Assembly: GCA_005793025.1 (NCBI GenBank)
Contig: SXQI01000241.1
Span: 1 to 22,720 of the forward strand
Reading direction: 5' to 3'
Length of the DNA: 22,720 nucleotides
Source: Verrucomicrobiales bacterium
Lineage (GTDB): Bacteria > Verrucomicrobiota > Verrucomicrobiia > Limisphaerales > SXQI01
Made by a program: the position numbers and the translations under genes. Shown in pieces: positions 15,025-22,235 of the stretch (position 1 is the stretch's first letter; each line of letters starts with the position of its first letter). The notes beneath the pieces were generated by a model, which saw only the letters and a list, made by a program, of their open reading frames with translations, searched no databases and had not been told where the DNA came from.

Positions 15025-15891
15025 ATGAGTCCTCAAGCGTCTGCTCGACTGATTGGTGTCGCCATCCTTATTTTTTGCGTGGCTATTATGGCTTCCTCCG
15101 GTACCTACGTAGTGCCCCCGGGCGAACGGGGGGTGGAGGTGACCATGGGCAGAGTTTCGCCCGCGTTCAAACCTGAGGGCTTCGGCCTGAAGATACCATT
15201 TGTCACAGCGATCCATCCAATCTCTGTGCGGCAGCAAACAGCGGAGGATCAAGCCGAATGTTATTCCTCGGATCTGCAGCAAATAAAAATTGATCTACGT
15301 GTTTTGTTTCGAATTCCGGAAGCATCCGTTGTGAAACTATTCCAGGATTATTTTGGGAACACATTCGAGAGTTTGGTGGCCCCACGCGTGCATGAAGCGT
15401 TGAAAGAAGTCGCGGCGAATCAGAGCGCGGAGCAGATTGTGAAGAATCGTGAACAAATTAAGACGAAGGCACTAGAAATCGCTCGCCGAAAGGTCGGAGC
15501 ACTCCTAGTTCTTGAAGATATCGTGATTCAAAACATCGCGTTGACCAAGGAACTCGAGCATGCGATCGAAGCCAAAATGGTGCAGGAACAGGAGGCTGAA
15601 AAGTCAAAATATCTGCAACAACGAGTTGAAATTGAGGCTGACACAACGATCATCAAAGCCAAAGGAGAAGCTGAATCGATCATCATCCGTGGTGAGGCTC
15701 TCAGAAAAAATCCCGCTTTCGTAGATTTGCAGATTGTTGATAAGTGGGATGGGTTGACACCCATGATCATCGGTGGAGGGGAGAAGGTGATACTGACGGT
15801 AGCCGATATCGCCCGCTACAAAGAAACCAAAACCAACCTCGTACCTTCCACAATTAAACCTTCCGCTGTTCCCCGTCCCAATACTCGCTGA
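15025..15891 (+). CDS. Prohibitin-like SPFH/band 7 membrane protein, first copy
   Basis: A 288-residue membrane scaffold protein. An N-terminal anchor helix (about residues 9-26) is followed by the SPFH domain (about 30-215) with 'VVPPGERGVEVTMGRV', 'PEGFGLKIPFV', the prohibitin-type 'YSSDLQQIKIDLRVLFR', and 'LVAPRVHEALKEVAA'. Then comes a charged helical, probably coiled-coil segment (about 180-240, 'AIEAKMVQEQEAEKS', 'AKGEAESIIIRGEALR'). In mitochondria the same domain order builds PHB1/PHB2 rings that hold membrane proteases; bacterial relatives include HflK/HflC and QmcA. It is followed after five bases by a paralogue. The start has no Shine-Dalgarno. No protease gene (FtsH or NfeD) lies next to it, so its partner is unknown. 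Confidence 0.9.
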   Translation: MSPQASARLIGVAILIFCVAIMASSGTYVVPPGERGVEVTMGRVSPAFKPEGFGLKIPFVTAIHPISVRQQTAEDQAECYSSDLQQIKIDLRVLFRIPEASVVKLFQDYFGNTFESLVAPRVHEALKEVAANQSAEQIVKNREQIKTKALEIARRKVGALLVLEDIVIQNIALTKELEHAIEAKMVQEQEAEKSKYLQQRVEIEADTTIIKAKGEAESIIIRGEALRKNPAFVDLQIVDKWDGLTPMIIGGGEKVILTVADIARYKETKTNLVPSTIKPSAVPRPNTR

Positions 15892-15896
15892 AATCT

Positions 15897-16718
15897 ATGA
15901 GCCCATCTTCACTCAACAAACTCATCGGCGTAGGGATTCTAGTTTTTATTCTAGTCCTTCTGGCATCTTCCACGACCTATATTGTGGATCCGGGAAACCG
16001 TGGCATTAAGGTGACATTAGGAAAGACTGCGGGCCAATTCTTGCCTGAAGGTTTTGGATTTAAAGCACCCTTCGTGACGGACATTGTTTCCGTCAATATT
16101 CGCCAACGAACTCGAGCCGTTCGTGCAGATTGCTTCTCTTCAGATCTTCAACAGGTCATGATGGATTTGCGGGTTATTTATCGAGTCCCAGAGGATTCCG
16201 TCGTTCAGATATACCGTGAATTCTCCGGAGATCCTTTTGATAGTCTCATTGCCCCGCGAGTCCAAGAAGCGATCAAAGAAGTCTCAGCAATGTTGACTGC
16301 CGAACTCATCGTCAAGAAGCGAGAGGAGATCAAGCAAAAGACCATGGCGGCAGCAAAATTGAAAATCGGATCGCTTCTTATTGTCGAAGACGTCGTGATC
16401 CGAGATATCGGACTTTCTGCAGAGTTGGAGCGCGCGATCGAGGCGAAGATGGTTGCCGAACAGCAGGCTAATCAGGCTAGATTTACCCAGATCCAAACCA
16501 AAATCGAGGCCGAGACTGCAATCATCGGAGCAAGGGGCGAAGCTGAGGCCATCCGGGTGCGCGGAGATGCCCTACGCCTCAGTCCAGCCTTTTTGCGTTG
16601 GAAAATTGTCGATCGCTGGAACGGCCGCTCTCCCATGGTGGTTCCTGAAGCTCCTAACAAAAATGGAGCCGATTTACTTTTGCCTCTCGGACCTGCCGAT
16701 TCCATCGCTTCTCCATGA
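15897..16718 (+). CDS. Prohibitin-like SPFH/band 7 membrane protein, second copy
   Basis: A 273-residue paralogue of the preceding protein; by eye about half the residues match across the SPFH domain. The anchor helix is at about residues 9-26, then 'IVDPGNRGIKVTLGKT', 'PEGFGFKAPFVT', 'FSSDLQQVMMDLRVIYR', 'LIAPRVQEAIKEVSA', and the helical tail 'AIEAKMVAEQQANQ' and 'ARGEAEAIRVRGDALR'. The two copies differ most after the helical region: this one ends in a short Pro/Ala-rich tail ('VPEAPNKNGADLLLPLG'), where the first has 'IIGGGEKVILTVADI'. That divergence suggests two distinct subunits of one ring rather than redundant copies. Its stop overlaps the following small gene by four bases (ATGA). 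Confidence 0.9.
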   Translation: MSPSSLNKLIGVGILVFILVLLASSTTYIVDPGNRGIKVTLGKTAGQFLPEGFGFKAPFVTDIVSVNIRQRTRAVRADCFSSDLQQVMMDLRVIYRVPEDSVVQIYREFSGDPFDSLIAPRVQEAIKEVSAMLTAELIVKKREEIKQKTMAAAKLKIGSLLIVEDVVIRDIGLSAELERAIEAKMVAEQQANQARFTQIQTKIEAETAIIGARGEAEAIRVRGDALRLSPAFLRWKIVDRWNGRSPMVVPEAPNKNGADLLLPLGPADSIASP

Positions 16719-16909
16719 GTCCTCGCCAACGTTCGCTGATCCAAGCCTCCATCCTCGTAGGATTTGTGGGGTTCTTGGTCGTGATCTTTCCCAGCGCTTA
16801 CGTTTTCGTCGAGATGGCTGCTAGGGAGCTCCGGTATTTTTGGTGGTTGATCCTCCTCGTAGCCTTAGCAATTTGGCTGATTTGGGGCTTCGGTCGCAAC
16901 CCGAAATAA
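16715..16909 (+). CDS. Small two-helix membrane protein coupled to the SPFH pair
   Basis: A 64-residue protein with two hydrophobic segments (about residues 9-31 and 41-58) and short charged ends, likely a hairpin in the inner membrane. I do not recognise a family. It is supported as a real gene by its four-base ATGA overlap with the preceding SPFH gene, its same-strand position and its coherent membrane-protein composition. Its beginning, 'MSPRQRSLIQASILVGF', resembles the starts of both SPFH neighbours ('MSPQASARLIGVAILIF' and 'MSPSSLNKLIGVGILVF'), including a nearby 'S-A-Y-V' resembling their 'T-Y-V/I-V'. It may therefore be a shortened relative of their anchor, or a partner embedded in the same assembly. 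Confidence 0.7.
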   Translation: MSPRQRSLIQASILVGFVGFLVVIFPSAYVFVEMAARELRYFWWLILLVALAIWLIWGFGRNPK

Positions 16910-16951
16910 ACCGTCGTATCCTCAAAAATCCGCTCCCGCAGCAAGCAATTG

Positions 16952-16969
16952 ATCCTCCACAAAGAGGAT
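16952..16969 (+). terminator. Weak hairpin after the SPFH operon
   Basis: ATCCTC (16952-16957) pairs perfectly with GAGGAT (16964-16969) around a six-base loop, 42 bases after the stop of the small membrane gene. Its position suits a terminator, but the stem is short and no T-run follows, so it could equally be chance or an mRNA-stabilising end. Confidence 0.22.
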
Positions 16970-17126
16970 TCAAAATACTGCCTACAAACCGATAAATACC
17001 TGTTGACATCCCCTGCCAAAGTAATAAAAAGTTTGCATCAACCCTGAATTATGCGGTTCCTGTGTACTGTAAGCACGGAAGATGGTTCGGTTGATAGCGC
17101 GGAAGAAACAGGAAAAAGAGACGATA

Positions 17127-17951
17127 ATGCGGTTTGACACATCCAGTCTAGCTTTGCCGAAGGTTCGATACCCTCGGGTCAGTGGCTTTACTTTGCTGGA
17201 ATTGATGCTCGTGATTTCGATCGTCGTTCTAGTGGCAGGGATGTTGATGTCTGCACTGAACCGCACAAAGAACAACGCGCTCCGACTTGGGTGCATGGAT
17301 AACCTCCGTCAATTGCAGTTAGCTTGGGGAATGTATATCGAAGATAACGAGGATCGGATGCCCCTAAACCAAGCGGGGCCCATCGCGTTTAATTCAAAAC
17401 TCGGTCCCCGAAGTTCTACAAATTCTTGGGTGGCAGGGAACCCTCGCGAAGATAAAAACACGGATGGATTGAAACGCGGCTCTCTGTTCCCCTACGTCCG
17501 CACAACGGACGTTTACAAATGTCCTACTGATTCCTCGAAAGTCTCCGGCCAACCCAACATCGATCGGACCCGGAGCTATGCGGTGAGTGCTTATTTGGGT
17601 GGGGACAATTCAGACAAAGATACACGAGTTAAATCGAAACTTTCGGAACTTGCAGAACCCGGGCCATCGCAGACCTTTGTTTTCATTGAGGAACACGAGA
17701 ACAGCCTTTGGGGAGCGGGTTTCACCGTCTTAACACCAGCTCAGGCTGCATTACTGAGCAAGGCTGGTATTTCGGGGAGTACCCCATCAGATCATCACAA
17801 TCGCGGTTGCTATCTTACCTTCGCTGATTCTCATATTGAATTCTGGCGTTGGTATACTCCGAAAGTGGTCGATTCCTCGGTGCACGTGAGCTCCAGTGCA
17901 CGGGAAAAGGCGGATTTTCAGCGGCTTCAAAATGCCGTCCCGCTACCCTAA
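17127..17951 (+). CDS. Type II secretion / type IV pilin-like pseudopilin
   Basis: A 274-residue secreted-filament subunit. A 20-residue leader ends in Gly before the prepilin peptidase site G/'FTLLELMLVISIVVLVAG', with Glu at mature position 5 and a hydrophobic helix, as in GspG/GspH-type pseudopilins. The helix is followed by 'NALRLGCMDNLRQLQLAWGMYIEDNEDRMP', the pattern of the very numerous single pseudopilins of Verrucomicrobiota. The C-terminus has 'SDHHNRGCYLTFADSHIEFWRW', the His...Asp-Ser/Gly-His ending seen in these proteins and in planctomycetal DUF1559 relatives. I choose the ATG at 17127 because GGAAAAAGAGAC stands just upstream; an in-frame ATG at 17082 adds 15 polar residues and has its purine run too close. 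No secretion-machine genes are nearby, so it works with components encoded elsewhere. Confidence 0.88.
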   Translation: MRFDTSSLALPKVRYPRVSGFTLLELMLVISIVVLVAGMLMSALNRTKNNALRLGCMDNLRQLQLAWGMYIEDNEDRMPLNQAGPIAFNSKLGPRSSTNSWVAGNPREDKNTDGLKRGSLFPYVRTTDVYKCPTDSSKVSGQPNIDRTRSYAVSAYLGGDNSDKDTRVKSKLSELAEPGPSQTFVFIEEHENSLWGAGFTVLTPAQAALLSKAGISGSTPSDHHNRGCYLTFADSHIEFWRWYTPKVVDSSVHVSSSAREKADFQRLQNAVPLP

Positions 17952-17974
17952 TTCGGCCTAAATGGGTCCGAATT
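17950..17974. terminator. Candidate bidirectional terminator overlapping two stop codons
   Basis: AATTCGG (17950-17956) and CCGAATT (17968-17974) form a perfect seven-base inverted repeat around an 11-base loop. The left arm begins in the TAA of the pseudopilin gene and the right arm ends in the TAA of the convergent polymerase gene. The convergent position fits a shared terminator. Short A/T runs flank it but there is no long T-tract, so efficiency is uncertain. Confidence 0.35.
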
Positions 17975-19311
17975 TACGCCGCTGGTTTCCTGCTCTGAGC
18001 CTCTGTTTGTGTCCCCAGTCGTCCCCAAAGCCAACCGAGGAAGAAAAATGCAATCCAAGAAAGAGCTGGAATGTACAGCCCGAATTCCACGAAACTTTGT
18101 AGGGAGTATCCTAACAATCCCACCCAGATTGCGAATTCCTCTGAACCTGTCGAACCCCAAGCCTTAATCCCCAGAACGAGGACTGAGCCAATGAGAAAAA
18201 CGGTGAATAATAGGAATCCTGGCAACCCCGAATCACAAGCTTGCTCGAGGTAATCGTTATGGGTCAATTTCGCCATCTCGGCTCCCGCAGGTTTCCGTTT
18301 TGAAAACTCCATCGAATAAGTTCCCGGCCCCGTTCCAAGCAGAGGGTTGTCCAAGGTGATATCCACAGCAGATTTCCAGTAGATTAAGCGCGCGCTCGCG
18401 CTAGTGGCACCCTTTGCGAAATAACCCTGAAACTTCCAAGCGAAGGCGGAAAGCCCACCCAGTAGAATTAGAGTAATCAGGATGCCGCGCCAGCGTCGAA
18501 AAAATGGTTGGTGGAGGATGGGAACGAGAAGGAGGATTAACGCGATCAGCCACCCAGCCTTGGAGCCAGACCAATAAAGGCATGCCCCACTGCCTGTGAT
18601 CAAGGCACCGAATAAAACCCCTCGCGGAATGTTGGACCAGTGCTTGGTGTGCTTCCACGAAGCGACAGAAAGAAACGGCACAAGGAGGAGGATCGCTCCT
18701 GCGAAAGCATTAGGATAAACTAGGCTAGAGAAAATTCGTGTGCTCTGGATTTTTAGGAGGTAATCGGGTCTCGCGCTCTGCCAGTTGGGTTGAGCGTAGA
18801 ATGCTTGGCGCGTCGCCTCCAACCCCCCGAAGTGTTGCTCGAATCCAAGCCAAAGAATGTAGAAAAAACAGGCGATTAGACCCATCCACAATCCTCGAGT
18901 CGATAATCGAAGCGACCACCGACGAGCGGTTTCAAAAAAAATGAGGAGTGCTGTAAAATGGATCAATGTAATCCCCCAAAGTTGGCGGTGGGGTGAGTTT
19001 GCGGCACTGATCCCTTGCCAAACGAGCCACGCCGGAGCCATGTACAGCAACCGGTGTTGGGTGGTGCGTGGAAAACCCCAGCGATAAATACCAATCCCAA
19101 GGATTACCAACCAAAAAGTAGATGCCTGCAACGGCCACGAAATAAAGAGAGTTTCGAGGAGGGATTCAGGCCACGTCACCAGATGATTGAGAATCACCGG
19201 ATTTCCAAATTTCAAAAGCCCTAAGCCGAGGCCAAATCCGAAGAGGACGGTCAGCCAATAATCGCCTGTTCCTGTAACTTTACTGGAAGGATATATTGTA
19301 GATGGCCTCAC
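17974..19311 (-). CDS. O-antigen ligase / Wzy-type polymerase family membrane protein
   Basis: A 445-residue polytopic inner-membrane protein with about ten to twelve hydrophobic helices. It has the family's large periplasmic loop: 'STRIFSSLVYPNAFAG' (190-205), 'YWSGSKAGWLIAL' (246-258), 'ARLIYWKSAVDI' (307-318), 'DNPLLGTGPGTYSMEF' (321-336) and 'LTHNDYLEQACDSGLPGF' (349-366). His351 is in the position of the catalytic histidine of O-antigen ligases. Members either join polymerised glycan to lipid A core (WaaL), polymerise repeat units (Wzy) or glycosylate pilins (PglL/TfpO). The sequence alone does not decide; no glycan cluster is nearby, and a lone pseudopilin gene lies convergent. The start is a GTG that overlaps the holB stop (GTGA), so translation is coupled. 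Confidence 0.88.
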   Translation of the reverse strand: MRPSTIYPSSKVTGTGDYWLTVLFGFGLGLGLLKFGNPVILNHLVTWPESLLETLFISWPLQASTFWLVILGIGIYRWGFPRTTQHRLLYMAPAWLVWQGISAANSPHRQLWGITLIHFTALLIFFETARRWSLRLSTRGLWMGLIACFFYILWLGFEQHFGGLEATRQAFYAQPNWQSARPDYLLKIQSTRIFSSLVYPNAFAGAILLLVPFLSVASWKHTKHWSNIPRGVLFGALITGSGACLYWSGSKAGWLIALILLLVPILHQPFFRRWRGILITLILLGGLSAFAWKFQGYFAKGATSASARLIYWKSAVDITLDNPLLGTGPGTYSMEFSKRKPAGAEMAKLTHNDYLEQACDSGLPGFLLFTVFLIGSVLVLGIKAWGSTGSEEFAIWVGLLGYSLQSFVEFGLYIPALSWIAFFFLGWLWGRLGTQTEAQSRKPAA

Positions 19312-20339
19312 AGTTTGAGCTTAAGCAACCCCACTTCCAATGCGAGAGCCTCTTGGACATTGGTGGCAAGCAGGCGTTGGGTGCGTTCGATGTTTCTTAG
19401 ATTCTGCAGGCCGCCTTCTCCATCGATTCGTTGAGCGACGGTGGTTGAGTGAGATTCAAGGTGAGGAAGTGACAGGAATTCGGTGGTCTTTTCTTGCGTG
19501 AGCAACCAGACATCGCGAAGCCACCATTGCAGACTCATCAATAACTCAGCCCGGCGTCGGCGATATTCCGACTCAATGGAGGCAGTCAGTTCCACCTCCC
19601 ACTTCTCACGCAAACGGGGATCAACATCGTCGTATTTCTCCAACGGTGAGCGTGCGGTCAGATTTGCTTCGGTCTCTTCCTTGAGCGTTGCAAGGTGTTG
19701 CAGCAGGCTGCCAACAAGTCGGTAGCGTGCCAGCATCCCTCCTTTTGTTTTCGCGACCATTGAGGAGAAATCCGCGAGCCAAGCCTGATCCTCCTTGCGT
19801 AATACAGCCCCGGTATTTCCGCCAAAATTAAGGCGCAAGCATCGTGAAAGGATCGTTTCGAGTAATCGGGGAGCATCGAGGGTCAGTAGAATAAAGACCG
19901 ACATGGCAGGAGGTTCCTCCAGAGTCTTGAGAAACGCGTTTGCAGCCTGTGGGTTCAGTCGATCCGCTGCAACAATGACCACCACTTTATAAAGTCCCTG
20001 AGTCGGTTTCAGATTCACCGTACTCATGACTTGGCGGATCTGATTAATCGTGATGATGCGGAGTTTAGATTCCGGCCGAATCCAGTGCATATCCGGATAG
20101 TTTTCTGACCCAGTTTTTCGACAGGTCAGACACTGATCACAACAATCGATTGTGTTTCCGGTTAATCCTCGGATCGGGGCTTCACAATTCAGTGTTTTTC
20201 CCAAGGTCGCCGCGATGTTCTCAAGCTCAACAAGATCGCTTCCTGAGAAAAGATAAGCATGGCCAAGTCGCCCCTTCTCCAAACTACGCTGAAGCAGCTG
20301 GATGGCGTTAGTTTGGTTTGAAAACTTTCGGAATGACAT
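19308..20339 (-). CDS. holB: DNA polymerase III delta' subunit (clamp-loader)
   Basis: A 343-residue clamp-loader subunit that with delta and gamma/tau places the beta clamp on DNA. The N-terminal AAA+ domain begins 'GHAYLFSGSD', but the Walker A Gly-Lys-Ser/Thr is absent, as expected for a non-ATP-binding delta'. The zinc site is Cys52 with Cys67-x2-Cys70-x2-Cys73. 'NAFLKTLEEPPA' and 'ETILSRCLRL' supply the conserved EEPP and SRC motifs, the latter holding the arginine finger that acts on the neighbouring ATPase. The C-terminal collar is poorly conserved, as usual. It starts three bases after the lectin-like gene stop and overlaps the polymerase-type gene, so it sits in an envelope-related transcription unit. 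It lacks a visible Shine-Dalgarno. Confidence 0.93.
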   Translation of the reverse strand: MSFRKFSNQTNAIQLLQRSLEKGRLGHAYLFSGSDLVELENIAATLGKTLNCEAPIRGLTGNTIDCCDQCLTCRKTGSENYPDMHWIRPESKLRIITINQIRQVMSTVNLKPTQGLYKVVVIVAADRLNPQAANAFLKTLEEPPAMSVFILLTLDAPRLLETILSRCLRLNFGGNTGAVLRKEDQAWLADFSSMVAKTKGGMLARYRLVGSLLQHLATLKEETEANLTARSPLEKYDDVDPRLREKWEVELTASIESEYRRRRAELLMSLQWWLRDVWLLTQEKTTEFLSLPHLESHSTTVAQRIDGEGGLQNLRNIERTQRLLATNVQEALALEVGLLKLKL

Positions 20340-20342
20340 CCG

Positions 20343-21392
20343 CTAGAAAAGGTCGGCAGCCGTCCGAATTCGGGCCTCCATTTCTCGCACCAATGGGAGC
20401 GCACGAGCCAAAGCGTTCTCGGAGGACTGACCAATAAAAGGTTTCATCACAAACTTTACAGCTGCAACGACCTCTCCATTTTTATCGTGCAATGGGACCG
20501 TGATCAAAAGTTCTCCGTTTTTTGGACCAGCGTATCGTTGGTCATTCAGCAATACGTTTTTCTCGATTTCCGAACCGGCCTTGCCAACTTCCTCCTCGCG
20601 AGTGCTCGCAATGATTTTGGGTTCTTTGGTAATCGGATCCATCGAAAAAATCTTCAAACCCAACAACCGAGGGAACTTTGCTTGAACCTCACGGACAATA
20701 ATCTTAGCCAATCCTTCGTGTGGGGTATAACTGATGGTTAAATCAGTGAAATGGCTGACTGAATCGGATTTTGTCCAAAGACCTATCTTTCCGGTGTTAA
20801 AAGAATTGTCGGTGAGAGTCGGGATGACTTCGTTTCCGTTCAACCAACATTGGATCTGGTTCCCACGACATTTAACGCGCATTTCGTGCCAAGTTTGAGT
20901 GGGGATTTCGATCTCCGGTCCGATCGGAGCTCCAAGTTCACCATTCGTCACCTTAAAAAAGCGAAAAGTGCGTCCTTTGGAACTCGCGCGGACATAATAA
21001 TAATTCTTCTCATCCTGAATCCGGAAGGCGAGGCCAGCCATTTGTTCGATTACTCCGCTAACCGTCTTGAATCGAACACTCAGAGTGAAATCACTAAATT
21101 TCTCGTCATCCAAGATCAGGAGTGACACATGATCATCAAGTAATTGCCGAGAGAGTTGTGCGATGACAGGTTTTCTCGGAGTTGTTGCTTGGACTGTGAC
21201 ATTCGGGATGATGGAAGGGACATCATCCAAAACGACAAGCCAATTCCCAAGCTCGCCTTTTCCGGTTACAACGCTGCGAAACCCAGCCGGAGGGCTATTG
21301 AGGGGAGTTTTAGAAAAATCGAAGGTTCGCTCCGCACTCTGCAAGAGTCCGAGGCTTTGAAATAATACTACCGCTAACCACAAATGTCGCAT
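20343..21392 (-). CDS. Secreted laminin-G-like (DUF1080-type) protein with C-terminal sensor-like domain
   Basis: A 349-residue exported protein. A signal peptide ends near 'LLQSAERTFDF' (about residue 20). Residues about 20-224 form a concanavalin/laminin-G-like sandwich with 'FSDFTLSVRFKT', 'MAGLAFRIQDEKNYYYVRA', 'TWHEMRVKCRGNQIQCWLNG' and 'FNTGKIGLWTKSDS', the same strand order as DUF1080 glycan-related domains. The remaining 125 residues look different: a helix ('IIVREVQAKFP'), then 'LLGLKIFSMDP', 'KIIASTREEEVG' and 'NGELLITVPLHDKNGEVVAAVKF', which resembles a Cache/PAS-type extracellular ligand-binding sheet. No catalytic residues are evident. It is 60 bases after the Spy-like gene and three bases before holB on the same strand. 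Confidence 0.75.
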   Translation of the reverse strand: MRHLWLAVVLFQSLGLLQSAERTFDFSKTPLNSPPAGFRSVVTGKGELGNWLVVLDDVPSIIPNVTVQATTPRKPVIAQLSRQLLDDHVSLLILDDEKFSDFTLSVRFKTVSGVIEQMAGLAFRIQDEKNYYYVRASSKGRTFRFFKVTNGELGAPIGPEIEIPTQTWHEMRVKCRGNQIQCWLNGNEVIPTLTDNSFNTGKIGLWTKSDSVSHFTDLTISYTPHEGLAKIIVREVQAKFPRLLGLKIFSMDPITKEPKIIASTREEEVGKAGSEIEKNVLLNDQRYAGPKNGELLITVPLHDKNGEVVAAVKFVMKPFIGQSSENALARALPLVREMEARIRTAADLF

Positions 21393-21452
21393 GCTGCGAA
21401 TATCCTAGGCCACCGCCCTCCATCGGACAAGCATGTAGGGGAGGCGCAGAGG

Positions 21453-21902
21453 TTACGGTTTTGTCGCGGGAGGTGTTGGCTTACGAGGGGCAGTTTGGGA
21501 GTTAGTTCCTTGGTCATGAGGATGCCGTGGGTTGTTGGATCCTCTATCGAACTTCCGGCGTGCGCGATTCTGCTCGTTGAGTTTTTTGTATTTCTCCTGC
21601 TGTTCGGGGGTGAGTTCTGCGAGCATAGCATCTCGGACGGAATCAACCTCCTTCTTCAACACGGGGGCAACGGGTTCCAAGATTTTCTTCAAACGCTCCG
21701 CGCTTTCGTTGAGGAGGGTTTCAATCCTTTCATGCTGTGAAGGGGTCAAGTCGAGCTTCGCCTTCATTCGCTTAAGATATTCCAAACGAGGATCCGTGGC
21801 ACCCATGGATCGCCATTGAACCGGGTTGCTGCGTAATCCTCCGGTCACCGCACCCGCTACGAAAATAACGATAACTGCAAGAATTGCCTTCCAAGCTTTC
21901 AC
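21453..21902 (-). CDS. Spy/CnrX-like LTxxQ periplasmic helical protein
   Basis: A 149-residue protein with an N-terminal membrane anchor or signal helix (about residues 4-22) and an all-helical periplasmic body. 'LTPSQ' at 52-56 and 'LTPEQQ' at 97-102 are the two LTxxQ repeats of the Spy/CpxP/CnrX superfamily, whose members act as chaperones or stress and metal sensors. The tail after residue 118 is disordered and rich in Pro, Asn and His. I see no obvious cluster of metal-binding His/Met/Cys in the helices, so metal sensing is not shown. I start at the GTG at 21902: GGAGG lies seven bases upstream and the start overlaps the previous stop as GTGA. A TTG one codon earlier is the alternative. 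It follows a sigma factor and a small membrane protein. Confidence 0.82.
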   Translation of the reverse strand: MKAWKAILAVIVIFVAGAVTGGLRSNPVQWRSMGATDPRLEYLKRMKAKLDLTPSQHERIETLLNESAERLKKILEPVAPVLKKEVDSVRDAMLAELTPEQQEKYKKLNEQNRARRKFDRGSNNPRHPHDQGTNSQTAPRKPTPPATKP

Positions 21903-22198
21903 CAACTAGCCTCCACGAGCAATTGAATGGGTGCTTCGACTGCGGCCTCGAGGTCGATGTCGCTTAAATCCGATGGGTTTTCGAGCCAACCGGTCATTAC
22001 TGTTGCGAGGATCATCACGCCAAGGCATGGGACGACCGATTGCCAAAGCATTCGCCCCCACAACGTCCACAGATCTGGAATTCGGATTTTCGGGAGGCGA
22101 GCCATGATTCGCTTTTCAAACGCGTATGGCACACGAGAATCACTCGGAATTTTCCGAGCGAGGCGAACCAGTTGTTCAAAATGATCTTGTGCTTTCAT
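21899..22198 (-). CDS. Small single-pass membrane protein, candidate anti-sigma factor
   Basis: A 99-residue protein with a basic N-terminal half of about 50 residues, one hydrophobic helix (about 53-71, 'SVVPCLGVMILATVMTGWL') and an acidic C-terminal tail of about 28 residues. I do not recognise a named domain and there is no zinc-binding HxxxCxxC anti-sigma motif. The reading as an anti-sigma factor rests on context and shape: it lies 37 bases after an ECF sigma gene, and it has the size and topology of CnrY-type anti-sigma factors with a short cytoplasmic sigma-binding part. It precedes a Spy/CnrX-like protein with a four-base overlap. AAGGAAG sits immediately before the ATG. Confidence 0.65.
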   Translation of the reverse strand: MKAQDHFEQLVRLARKIPSDSRVPYAFEKRIMARLPKIRIPDLWTLWGRMLWQSVVPCLGVMILATVMTGWLENPSDLSDIDLEAAVEAPIQLLVEASW

Positions 22199-22235
22199 CT
22201 TCCTTGCATCTCAGACGAGACATTTTTGTTAAAAG

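Noticed and set aside
17003..17031. Consensus TTGACA as the -35 of a pseudopilin promoter
   Set aside because: The hexamer is perfect, but at 16-18 bases downstream there is only an A-run; TAATAA is 13 bases away, which is too short.
21393..21452. Terminator between the Spy-like and laminin-G-like genes
   Set aside because: A CGCCTCC/GGAGGGCG pairing needs a bulge and an 18-base loop and has no T-run, so I leave these genes as possibly cotranscribed.
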